NCBI RefSeq assembly: GCF_900100695.1
Contig: NZ_FNCF01000004.1
Span: forward strand, 496,001-560,000
Reading direction: 5' to 3'
Source: Klenkia brasiliensis
GTDB taxonomy: Bacteria > Actinomycetota > Actinomycetes > Mycobacteriales > Geodermatophilaceae
DNA: 64,000 nt
Below the pieces are notes generated by a model. It was not told the DNA's origin. It did no database searches and saw nothing but the letters and a program-made list of their open reading frames with translations. A program made the position numbers and the translations under genes. Shown piece after piece: positions 21,860-29,862 of the stretch. Position 1 is the stretch's first letter. Every line of letters starts with the position of its first letter.

Positions 21860-22462
21860 GTGAGCACGCAGCCGACCCGGGTCCTCATCGCCGAGGACGA
21901 GGCCCTCATCCGCCTCGACCTCAAGGAGATGCTCGAGGAGGAGGGGTACGTCGTCGTCGGCGAGGTGGGCGACGGCCAGGCCGCGGTCGACTCCGCGCGC
22001 GAGCTGCGCCCCGACCTCGTCGTGCTCGACGTGCAGATGCCGGTGCTCGACGGGCTGAGCGCCGCCGAGCAGATCGCCGCGGCCCGCATCGCCCCGGTCA
22101 TCGTGCTGACCGCCTTCTCCCAGCGCGAGCTGGTGGAGCGGGCGCGCGACGCCGGCGCGATGGCCTACCTGGTCAAGCCGTTCTCCAAGGCCGACCTGGT
22201 GCCGGCGATCGAGGTGGCCGTGGGCCGCTTCCAGGAGATGGCGGCCCTGGACGCCGAGGTGGGCGACCTCAAGGAGCGGCTCGAGGCGCGCAAGGTCGTC
22301 GAGCAGGCCAAGGGCAAGCTGATGGCCGACCGGGGCATCACCGAGGCCGAGGCCTTCCGGTGGATCCAGCGCACGGCGATGAACGAGCGGACGTCGATGA
22401 AGGCCCTGGCGCAGCTGGTGCTCGCCGGCGAGGCCGGCCCGGCGGAGGCCGCCACCTCCTGA
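21860..22462 (+). CDS. pdtaR: ANTAR-domain response regulator (PdtaR-like)
   Basis: The protein has 200 residues. A receiver domain (about 1-120) has the acidic pair AEDEAL, the phosphorylated Asp in LVVLDVQMP and the Lys in AYLVKPFSK. A coiled linker leads to an ANTAR RNA-binding domain (about 140-195): VVEQAKGKLMADRGITEAEAFRWIQRTAMN. Such proteins, when phosphorylated by a partner histidine kinase, bind paired hexaloop hairpins in mRNA leaders and prevent termination. No kinase gene is nearby. The location just before polA-rpsA-coaE matches Rv1626 in Mycobacterium, which supports the name. Confidence 0.92.
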   Translation: MSTQPTRVLIAEDEALIRLDLKEMLEEEGYVVVGEVGDGQAAVDSARELRPDLVVLDVQMPVLDGLSAAEQIAAARIAPVIVLTAFSQRELVERARDAGAMAYLVKPFSKADLVPAIEVAVGRFQEMAALDAEVGDLKERLEARKVVEQAKGKLMADRGITEAEAFRWIQRTAMNERTSMKALAQLVLAGEAGPAEAATS

Positions 22463-22470
22463 CCCGCATC

Positions 22471-22500
22471 CACCCGGGTGCGCCCGGCTGCGCCCGGGTG
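22471..22500 (+). terminator. Hairpin after the ANTAR regulator
   Basis: CACCCGGG (22471-22478) pairs with CCCGGGTG (22493-22500) around a 14-base GC-rich loop. It lies just after the stop codon. Confidence 0.5.
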
Positions 22501-22594
22501 GGGGTGGTGGGGCAGGCGTGTGTCCTGCGGGTTGCCGAGGTCACAAGCGGATCACGGTGCGACCGGAACTGCCGATCCGCTCCCGGTTCGCGGT

Positions 22595-22600
22595 TAGGTT
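22595..22600 (+). promoter_or_regulatory. Predicted -10 (TAGGTT) for the ABC binding protein
   Basis: TAGGTT would start a transcript near 22607 with a leader of about 80 bases. That leader contains a small hairpin with the hexaloop ACAGGT near 22615-22625. A GGAGGGAAG purine run near 22652-22660 and GGGAG at 22675-22679 may serve ribosome binding. Confidence 0.4.
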
Positions 22601-22685
22601 CCTGCCACTGACCGGACAGGTCCGGGTGCTACGGCGCCCGGGTCGGCCCGGCGGAGGGAAGAACCACCACACTGGGAGTCACTTG

Positions 22686-24020
22686 ATGCGCACTGGCACC
22701 TTCGCCCGCGCCGTCGCCGTGTCCGGTGCCGTCCTGCTCGCTGCGACCGCCTGTGGCGGCGGCAGCGACAGCGACGACGCCGCGGCCACCGGCGGCGGGG
22801 ACGGCGGCAGCAAGCAGGTCAACGTCTACGGCACCGACGGCAACATGGGCAACGCCCTGGGTGAGGACTTCACCGAGGAGGGCGCCCTGGCCGGCATGAA
22901 GGGCACCACGCCCCTCACCGAGCTGGGCGACGACTTCAAGAACCGTCTGCTCGAGGTCGACCCGAACCTGCAGGACTACAACTACGCCGGTGAGTCCTAC
23001 GACGCCGTCGTCATCACCGCGCTCGCGGCGCAGGCGGCGGGCAGCAACCAGGCCACCGTGTTCGGGCCCTACGTCAACGGCATCACCGTCGGCGGGGACA
23101 AGTGCTCCGACTTCCAGGGCTGCCTGGACATCATCAACTCCGGTGGGAACGTCGACTACGACGGCATCACCGGCCCGCTGAGCTTCACCGACGCCGGTGA
23201 GCCGGCCGAGGCGTCCTTCGGCCTGCTGCAGTTCGGCGAGGACAACCAGCTCGACGACAGCCTGACCGAGTTCGTCATCGCCGGTGACGAGGCCAACGCC
23301 ACCACCGACGAGGGCCCGGCCTACGCCGCGCCCGGGACCACCGGCCAGACGCTGACCATCGGCACCCTGCTGCCGCTGACCGGCAACCTGGCCTTCCTCG
23401 GCCCGCCGGAGGTCGCCGGCGTCCAGCTGGCGATCAACGACATCAACGCCGCCGGCGGCGTCTTCGGCTCCCCGGTCCAGCTCGTCGAGGGTGACTCCGG
23501 TGACGCCTCGACCGACACCGCCACCCAGACCGTGGACCGCCTCCTGCAGTCCAACGTCAACGCCATCATCGGTGCGGCGTCCTCGGGCGTGAGCCTCACC
23601 GTCATCGACGCCATCACCGGCGCCGGTGTGCTGGAGTTCTCCCCGGCCAACACCTCCGACCAGTTCACCACCTACAACGACCAGGGGCTGTACTTCCGCA
23701 CCGCGCCCCCGGACACGCTGCAGGCCCGTGCGCTGGCCGACCTGATCGGCGCCGACGGCAACAACACGGTCGGGATCCTCGCGATCAACGACCCGTACGG
23801 CACCGGCCTGGCCGAGAACACCCGCAACAACCTGATCAGCGACGGTCTGTCCGAGGACAGCGTCCAGTCGATCACCTACGACCCGCAGGCCGCGAACTTC
23901 GACTCCGAGGTGCAGCGGATGGTGGACTTCAACCCCGACGCCATCGTGGTGATCGGCTTCGAGGAGTCCTCGCGGATCATCCAGGCGCTCAACGCCCAGG
24001 GCATCGGCCCGCAGCGCTGA
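22686..24020 (+). CDS. Branched-chain amino acid type ABC substrate-binding lipoprotein, circularly permuted
   Basis: The protein has 444 residues with a lipoprotein signal (basic start, hydrophobic core, lipobox AATAC, Cys23) and a Gly/Asp/Ser linker. Family members normally begin with TIGTLLPLTG and continue through ALNAQGIGPQ into VYGTDGNMGN to LQFG. Here the second half (VYGTDGNMGN to SFGLLQFGEDN, residues about 45-200) comes first, a 20-residue linker follows, and then the first half (TLTIGTLLPLTG, from residue 222) runs to ALNAQGIGPQR and stops. No frameshift is needed. It should bind amino acids or related solutes for the LivHMGF transporter encoded on the opposite strand nearby. Confidence 0.9.
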   Translation: MRTGTFARAVAVSGAVLLAATACGGGSDSDDAAATGGGDGGSKQVNVYGTDGNMGNALGEDFTEEGALAGMKGTTPLTELGDDFKNRLLEVDPNLQDYNYAGESYDAVVITALAAQAAGSNQATVFGPYVNGITVGGDKCSDFQGCLDIINSGGNVDYDGITGPLSFTDAGEPAEASFGLLQFGEDNQLDDSLTEFVIAGDEANATTDEGPAYAAPGTTGQTLTIGTLLPLTGNLAFLGPPEVAGVQLAINDINAAGGVFGSPVQLVEGDSGDASTDTATQTVDRLLQSNVNAIIGAASSGVSLTVIDAITGAGVLEFSPANTSDQFTTYNDQGLYFRTAPPDTLQARALADLIGADGNNTVGILAINDPYGTGLAENTRNNLISDGLSEDSVQSITYDPQAANFDSEVQRMVDFNPDAIVVIGFEESSRIIQALNAQGIGPQR

Positions 24021-24034
24021 CGTAGCCAGCACGG

Positions 24035-24068
24035 AACGGCCCGGCCCCCGCGAGGGAGCCGGGCCGTT
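24035..24068 (+). terminator. Terminator after the binding protein gene
   Basis: AACGGCCCGGC (24035-24045) pairs perfectly with GCCGGGCCGTT (24058-24068) over a 12-base loop, 14 bases after the stop. The convergent small operon ends just beyond it, so it can act in both directions. Confidence 0.75.
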
Positions 24069-24075
24069 CTGCGTC

Positions 24076-24501
24076 TCAGGCCAGCACCAGCCAGACCGCC
24101 GCGCCCAGCCCGGCGGTGGCGGCCACGGCGCGCACCGTGTCCACCCGCAGCAGCCGACGGTGCGCCGCGGCGTCCCACCCGCGGTCCAGCACCCGGTGCA
24201 GGGGCACCGCGCCCAGCCACGTGGCGCCGAGGACGACGGCCAGGCAGGCCGCGCCGGCCAGCACCGGGACCACGGGGGCGGAGCCGCGGACGGCGAGCAC
24301 CAGCAGCCAGACGGTGGTGACGCCCTGCCCGGCGAACAGCGGGCCCACCACCCGGCTGATCCGCCGCTGGTGGGCCCGCTCGTAGGCGGCGAACCCGTCG
24401 ACGACCCCGGCCATCTGCGGGTAGACCACCACGCGCACGGTCCACTGGAACCCGGCGTAGGCGGCGACCAGCGCCAGGTGCACGACCGCGAGGGTGCTCA
24501 C
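24076..24501 (-). CDS. Small four-helix membrane protein, conserved hypothetical
   Basis: The protein has 141 residues with hydrophobic segments at about 3-25, 50-70, 75-97 and 120-140. The region GFQWTVRVVVYPQMAGV and FAAYERAHQRRISRVVGPL is distinctive, but I do not recognise a function. The GTG start overlaps the stop of the upstream gene by four bases, so the two are translationally coupled and probably act together. Confidence 0.75.
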   Translation of the reverse strand: MSTLAVVHLALVAAYAGFQWTVRVVVYPQMAGVVDGFAAYERAHQRRISRVVGPLFAGQGVTTVWLLVLAVRGSAPVVPVLAGAACLAVVLGATWLGAVPLHRVLDRGWDAAAHRRLLRVDTVRAVAATAGLGAAVWLVLA

Positions 24502-24872
24502 CGGCCGCCCGTGGCCGGCTTGCCGCGCCAGGCGAGGCTCTGCGCGTCCAGCCGGCGCAGCAGCGGGTCGCCCTCGGCGTCGATGCGCTCGGCCAGGGCG
24601 ACCGCGGCGGCCAGCCGGTCGTCGTCCAGCTGGGCGAAGGCGGGGGAGCGGCGGCGGTCCAGCACGTCGTACCAGCGACCGGCCACGGCGTGGTCGAGCA
24701 CGATCCGGCCGAAGCAGTGGTCGGCGGTGACGACCCAGCCCTCGGCGCGGGCGCGGTCGGGCAGCCGGTGCAGCACGAGCTCCCGGTAGCGGGCCAGCAG
24801 CTGCTCCCGGGTCACCGGCTGGGGTCGGGGCGCGGGGCCGGGGGCGCGGCGGGGGAGTCGGGCACGACCCAT
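24498..24872 (-). CDS. Conserved hypothetical protein (124 residues)
   Basis: The protein is soluble and mainly helical. After a basic, Pro-rich N-terminus comes VTREQLLARYRELVLHRLPDRARAEGWVV, then TADHCFGRIVLDHAV and RWYDVLDRR. I do not recognise the family. The ATG at 24872 is chosen because the frame upstream is Arg/Pro-rich shadow sequence overlapping the livF end. It is followed by the membrane protein gene with a four-base overlap. Confidence 0.7.
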   Translation of the reverse strand: MGRARLPRRAPGPAPRPQPVTREQLLARYRELVLHRLPDRARAEGWVVTADHCFGRIVLDHAVAGRWYDVLDRRRSPAFAQLDDDRLAAAVALAERIDAEGDPLLRRLDAQSLAWRGKPATGGR

Positions 24873-24931
24873 GACAGCACGGTGCCGGCCGTCCCGCGCA
24901 GGGGACGACCGGCACCGGTGCCGTGCGGGGG

Positions 24932-25779
24932 TTACTGGGCCTTGGCGAGGGTGCCCAGGTAGAGCTCGACGACCTTGGGGTCGTTCATCAGCGCCTTGCC
25001 CTTGTCGGTGTAGGCGTTGCGGCCCTGGTCGAGGACGTAGCCGCGGTCGCAGATCTGCAGGCACCGCCGGGCGTTCTGCTCGACCATGATGATCGAGACC
25101 CCGGTGGCGTTGATCCGCCGGCAGCGGATGAAGACCTCGTCCTGGTAGGCGGGCGAGAGGCCGGCCGACGGCTCGTCGAGCAGCAGCACCGACGGGTCCA
25201 TCATCAGCGCCCGGCCCATGGCCACCATCTGGCGCTCACCGCCGGACAGCGCACCGGCCTTGCCGTTGCGCCGCTCGCCCAGCAGCGGGAACAGGTCGAT
25301 GACGTAGTCGAACCGCTCCTTGAACGTCTTGGGCCGCAGGTAGACGCCCATCTGCATGTTCTCGGCGATGGTCAGCGAGGGGAACACGTTGTTGTTCTGC
25401 GGCACGTAGCCCACGCCCAGCTGCACCAGCTTGTGCGCCGGCGCCGAGGTGATGTTCTCCCCGCGCAGCGTCACCGACCCCGACCGGACCGGGATGAGCC
25501 CGAACAGCGTCTTGAGCAGGGTCGACTTGCCGGCGCCGTTCGGGCCGATGATGCCGACCAGCTCGCCGTCCTGCAGGTAGAAGTCGCAGCCCCGCAGGAT
25601 GTTCACCCCCGGCACGTAGCCGGCGACGAGGTCGTCAGCGCGCACCAGCGCACCCTCGGCGAGCTTGACGTGCTCCTCGCGGGTGGCGGCCTTCTCGGCG
25701 GGCGAGAGCTCGCTGCTGGCCGCGGTGTCGGCGCGGGTGAGGTCCTCGCCGGTCTCGTCGACCTCGAACAACGGGTCGC

Positions 25780-25783
<4 letters not shown>
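24932..25783 (-). CDS. livF: Branched-chain amino acid ABC transporter ATP-binding protein LivF
   Basis: The protein has 283 residues. Walker A is GPNGAGKST, the signature loop is LSGGERQM, Walker B is LLLDEPSAG and the switch His position is occupied by Gln (MVEQNARR), as is normal in LivF. A 45-residue acidic extension precedes the ATPase core. It is the last gene of livHMGF and overlaps livG by four bases. Together with LivG it powers uptake of the solute delivered by a binding lipoprotein. Confidence 0.93.
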
Positions 25784-26791
<1,008 letters not shown>

Positions 26792-26802
<11 letters not shown>

Positions 26803-27790
26803 CGAGCATCACCTCTCGTCGGTCACCGAAGATGCCCTGCGGCCGGAAGACCAGCAGGAGCATCAGCCCGATGCCGACCAGCACGAAACGGATCTGGGCC
26901 ACGTCGGTGGAGGACAGCAGGGCGTCGGGGATGACGCCGTTGCTGATCAGTGCCCGCAGGAAGGTGTCGGCGAACTGCAGGATGAACAGCAGGATGATCG
27001 ACCCGACGACCGGGCCGAGCACCCGCGCCGCACCACCCAGGATGAGGGCGGCGTAGGCGAGGAAGGTGTTCGCGTTCTGGTACTGGTCGGGGATGGCCGA
27101 GCCGGTGCCGACGGCGTAGACCATGCCGCCGAGCGCACCGAAGACCGCACCGAGGACCAGCGCCTGCATCTTGTAGTTGTAGACGTTCTTGCCCAGGGCG
27201 CGCACGGCGTCCTCGTCCTCGCGGATGGCCTTGAGCACGCGGCCCCAGGGGCTGCGCATGAGCGCCCAGACCAGCAGGCAGGCCAGCGCCACGATGACCC
27301 AGCCGACCAGGGCCACCCAGAGCTCGCCGCCGCTCCAGGAGGTGCCCAGGATCCGGTAGCGGGTCTGGGTGTCCCAGGGGGCGAGGGCGATGAAGCTCTG
27401 GTTGAACGCCGACAGGCCACGGGTGCCGTTGGTGACGGGTGTGGCCGACACCGACCGGAAGAGCAGGCGCAGCCCCTCGGCCGTGGCGATCGTGACGATG
27501 GCGAGGTAGTCCGCCCGCAGCCGCAGGGTCGGCAGACCCAGCAGGAGCGCGAGGACGACGGCCGCGGCGATGCCGACCAGCACGCCCACCCAGAAGGGCA
27601 GGCCCCACTGGCTGACGGAGATGGCGATGCCGAACCCGCCGAGCATGGCGAACGCGATCTGCCCGAAGTTGAGCAGGCCGGTGTAGCCGAAGTGCACGTT
27701 GATGCCGATGGCGAGCAGCGCGAAGAAGATGGCCTGGAACCCCAGGCCGGACTTGACGCCGATGAGCAGGGCGTCGACCAGGTCGCTCAT
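26792..27790 (-). CDS. livM: Branched-chain amino acid ABC transporter permease LivM
   Basis: The protein has 332 residues and about 8-9 membrane helices. The N-terminal GYTGLLNFGQIAFAMLGGF and the cytoplasmic coupling loop SPWGRVLKAIREDEDAVRALGKNV are the family hallmarks. The C-terminus RPQGIFGDRRE is also typical. The ATG lies 4 bases after the livH stop, and the gene overlaps livG by 11 bases. Confidence 0.93.
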
Positions 27791-27794
27791 CGGC

Positions 27795-29177
27795 TCAACC
27801 GATCCGGGCCCGGCTGCCCAGGATGCCCTGGGGCCGGATGACGAGGATGACGATCAAGAGGAGCAGACCTCCGACGTACTTGGTGTCGTCCGGGATGACC
27901 AGGGTGGACATCTGGACGAACACACCGATGATGACGCTCCCGACCAGGGCGCCGTAGGCGGTGCCCAGGCCACCGAGGGTGACGCCGGCGAACATGAGCA
28001 GCAGCAGGCGGAAGCCCATGTCCCACTGCACCTGGTCGGACAGGCCGAGCAGCACGCCGCCGAGCGCGGCCAGCGCACCGCCCATCATCCAGACGACCAG
28101 GATGACCCGGTTGACGTCGATGCCCGAGGACGCCGCGAGGTCGCGGTTGTCCGCGACCGCCCGCATGGCCTTGCCGATCTTGGTGCGCTGCAGCATGAGG
28201 GCGACCAGGACCAGGACGACGACGGCGATGACGATGGTCGCCAGCGCCCGGTTGGTGAGGGTGAAGACGCCGTAGTTGACCGCGCGCTGCGACTGGTACT
28301 CGGCGTAGGGGTTGGAGAACCCGCCGTAGACGATCTGGATCGCGTAGCGCAGCAGCAGCGAGAGGCCGATGGAGACCACCAGCGCGGCGACCAGGCCGGT
28401 GCCGCGCCTGCGCAGCGGCCGCCAGAGGGCCAGCTCGTTGAGCGCGCCGACCCCGGCCCCGACCACCATCGCGATGAGCGTCGCCGCGATCAGCGGCACC
28501 CCGCCCTGCACGTTGATGTACCAGGCGACGATGGCGCCGATGGTGACCAGCTCGCCGTGGGCGAAGTTGGTCAGGCCGGTCGTGCCGAAGATCAGCGACA
28601 GGCCGACCGCGCAGACGGCGATGATCAGGCCGAACCGCAGGCCGTCGACGAGCAGCTGGACCGCCCGGATGGTGCTGCCACCACTGCCGGTGGACCCGTC
28701 CTGCAGGCCGAAGTTGACCGGCTGCTGGCGGCCGTTGTCGACGGTGACCGTGCGCTCGGCGCCCTGCGGGCCCAGCGTCACGCCGTCGGGGAGGGAGTCG
28801 GAGTCGATGCTCACCGTGTACTGGCCGGCACCGGCGGGCAGCGGGATGTCGAACCGGCCCTGGTCGTCGGTCTCGACCGAGTCGACCTCGCTGCCCGAGG
28901 AGTCGGTGACGGTGACCGTGATGCCGGCGATGGGGCCCGAGCGGCTGGTCTGCAGCGTGCCCCGGACCGACTCGCCCTCGGCGCTGGCGATGCCCGCGGG
29001 CAGCAGCGCGGCGAAGACGGCGGCGAGGGTGGCGACCAGCAGCGACAGGGCGAAGGCGCGGCGGCCGCGACCGCCCGACCGGGCCCGCACGCGCCGGCCC
29101 CCTGCTCGTGGGTCCGGGGACCCCGGGGGGCCCGTCCGGGCACCGTGCACATGGGCACGGTGGGGTGCGTGCGTCAC
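27795..29177 (-). CDS. livH: LivH permease with N-terminal secreted Ig-like domain
   Basis: The protein has 460 residues, against about 300 for a normal LivH. Residues 1-40 are Arg/Pro-rich; 41-64 form a signal or anchor helix ending in AGIASA; 69-160 form a beta-rich carboxypeptidase-regulatory/SpaA-like domain (GPIAGITVTVTDSSGSEV, DDQGRFDIPLPAGAGQYTV); 161-170 are a Gly/Ser linker; from 170 the LivH permease follows, with TGLTNFAHGELVTIGA and the coupling loop TKIGKAMRAVADNRDLA. AGGAGG four bases before the GTG at 29177 selects this start. The extra domain should lie outside the membrane, where it could contact the binding protein. Confidence 0.88.
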   Translation of the reverse strand: MTHAPHRAHVHGARTGPPGSPDPRAGGRRVRARSGGRGRRAFALSLLVATLAAVFAALLPAGIASAEGESVRGTLQTSRSGPIAGITVTVTDSSGSEVDSVETDDQGRFDIPLPAGAGQYTVSIDSDSLPDGVTLGPQGAERTVTVDNGRQQPVNFGLQDGSTGSGGSTIRAVQLLVDGLRFGLIIAVCAVGLSLIFGTTGLTNFAHGELVTIGAIVAWYINVQGGVPLIAATLIAMVVGAGVGALNELALWRPLRRRGTGLVAALVVSIGLSLLLRYAIQIVYGGFSNPYAEYQSQRAVNYGVFTLTNRALATIVIAVVVLVLVALMLQRTKIGKAMRAVADNRDLAASSGIDVNRVILVVWMMGGALAALGGVLLGLSDQVQWDMGFRLLLLMFAGVTLGGLGTAYGALVGSVIIGVFVQMSTLVIPDDTKYVGGLLLLIVILVIRPQGILGSRARIG

Positions 29178-29272
29178 TCGACCTCCTGGGCCGTCGGGGG
29201 GAGTGCGGACGCCGGTGTCCGGCCGGGGGTGGCCCGGTGGACAGCCGGTGACCGCAGGACGATCGGGTGCGG

Positions 29273-29278
29273 ACCCTA
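29273..29278 (-). promoter_or_regulatory. Predicted -10 (TAGGGT) of the livHMGF operon
   Basis: TAGGGT on the minus strand lies about 95 bases before the livH start. An inverted repeat GTGTC-CCGT-GACAC at 29312-29325 lies about 35-50 bases upstream of it and could be an operator; no regulator is identified. Confidence 0.4.
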
Positions 29279-29357
29279 ACCCACCTGTGTGACGGTCCTG
29301 GGTCCTGCTACGTGTCCCGTGACACAACTGCGACCTACCGGTCCGGGCGCAGCCGGT

Positions 29358-29387
29358 GCGACCCGGGCGCGGTCGGGCCCGGGTCGC
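29358..29387. terminator. Hairpin between the thioesterase gene and livH
   Basis: GCGACCCGGGC (29358-29368) and GCCCGGGTCGC (29377-29387) form a perfect 11-base-pair stem. It sits 16 bases beyond the stop of the minus-strand thioesterase and should insulate the liv promoter from it. Confidence 0.65.
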
Positions 29388-29402
29388 GCTGCGCAGCCGG
29401 GG

Positions 29403-29804
29403 TCAGCGGCTGCGGACCGTGGTGGTCAGCCGGGCGCTGGCCGTGGGGCGGCCCTCGTCGTCGGTGACCTGGATGAGGAAGGTGGCCAGCGTCCGCCCCC
29501 GGCGGACCGGGGTGCAGACCGCGGTGACGGTCCCGCCGGTGGCCCCCCGCAGGTAGCTGACGTTGAGCTCGACGCCCACCACCTGGCCGCCGGGGCCGGC
29601 GTGCAGCGCCCCTGCCCACGAGCCGACCGTCTCGGCCAGCGCGCAGGTGGCGCCGCCGTGCAGCAGGCCGAAGGGCTGCTCGTTGCCCGCCACCGGCATG
29701 GTGGCCACCAGCCGGTCGGGGTCGAAGTCCACGATCTCGATGCCCAGCTTGGCGTCCAGCGGGCTCAGGTCGGCGGGCGCCCAGTCCGGGCGGGGAGTGC
29801 TCAC
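29403..29804 (-). CDS. Hotdog-fold thioesterase (PaaI-like)
   Basis: The protein has 133 residues. The core reads LGIEIVDFDPDRLVATMPV, NEQPFGLLHGGATCALAETVGSWAG (the hotdog helix with the catalytic HGG and Glu) and VGVELNVSYLRGATGG. This is the PaaI/menaquinone DHNA-CoA thioesterase group; small hotdogs hydrolyse aromatic or acyl-CoA esters. The GTG at 29804 is fixed by TAGCGT exactly 7 bases upstream. It is divergent from polA with only 58 bases between start codons. Confidence 0.9.
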   Translation of the reverse strand: MSTPRPDWAPADLSPLDAKLGIEIVDFDPDRLVATMPVAGNEQPFGLLHGGATCALAETVGSWAGALHAGPGGQVVGVELNVSYLRGATGGTVTAVCTPVRRGRTLATFLIQVTDDEGRPTASARLTTTVRSR

Positions 29805-29811
29805 GGGGCGC

Positions 29812-29817
29812 ACGCTA
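29812..29817 (-). promoter_or_regulatory. Predicted -10 (TAGCGT), leaderless thioesterase
   Basis: TAGCGT on the minus strand lies 7 bases from the GTG at 29804, back-to-back with the polA -10 at 29850-29855. Confidence 0.55.
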
Positions 29818-29849
29818 ACCAGCGGCCCGGTGTTGTCGTACCCCCGCCA

Positions 29850-29855
29850 TACGAT
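29850..29855 (+). promoter_or_regulatory. Predicted -10 (TACGAT), leaderless polA
   Basis: TACGAT ends 7 bases before the ATG at 29863 and therefore argues against the ATG at 29854, which overlaps the hexamer. Confidence 0.55.
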
Positions 29856-29862
29856 GACGGCG

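Noticed and set aside
22686-24020. Explaining the binding protein as two fused or frameshifted genes
   Set aside because: There is one signal peptide, one continuous frame and exactly one copy of each half, which fits permutation rather than a fusion of two full proteins.
29312-29325. CRP-type operator upstream of livH
   Set aside because: GTGTC-CCGT-GACAC is an inverted repeat, but it does not match the TGTGA-N6-TCACA consensus; kept only as an unnamed inverted repeat.
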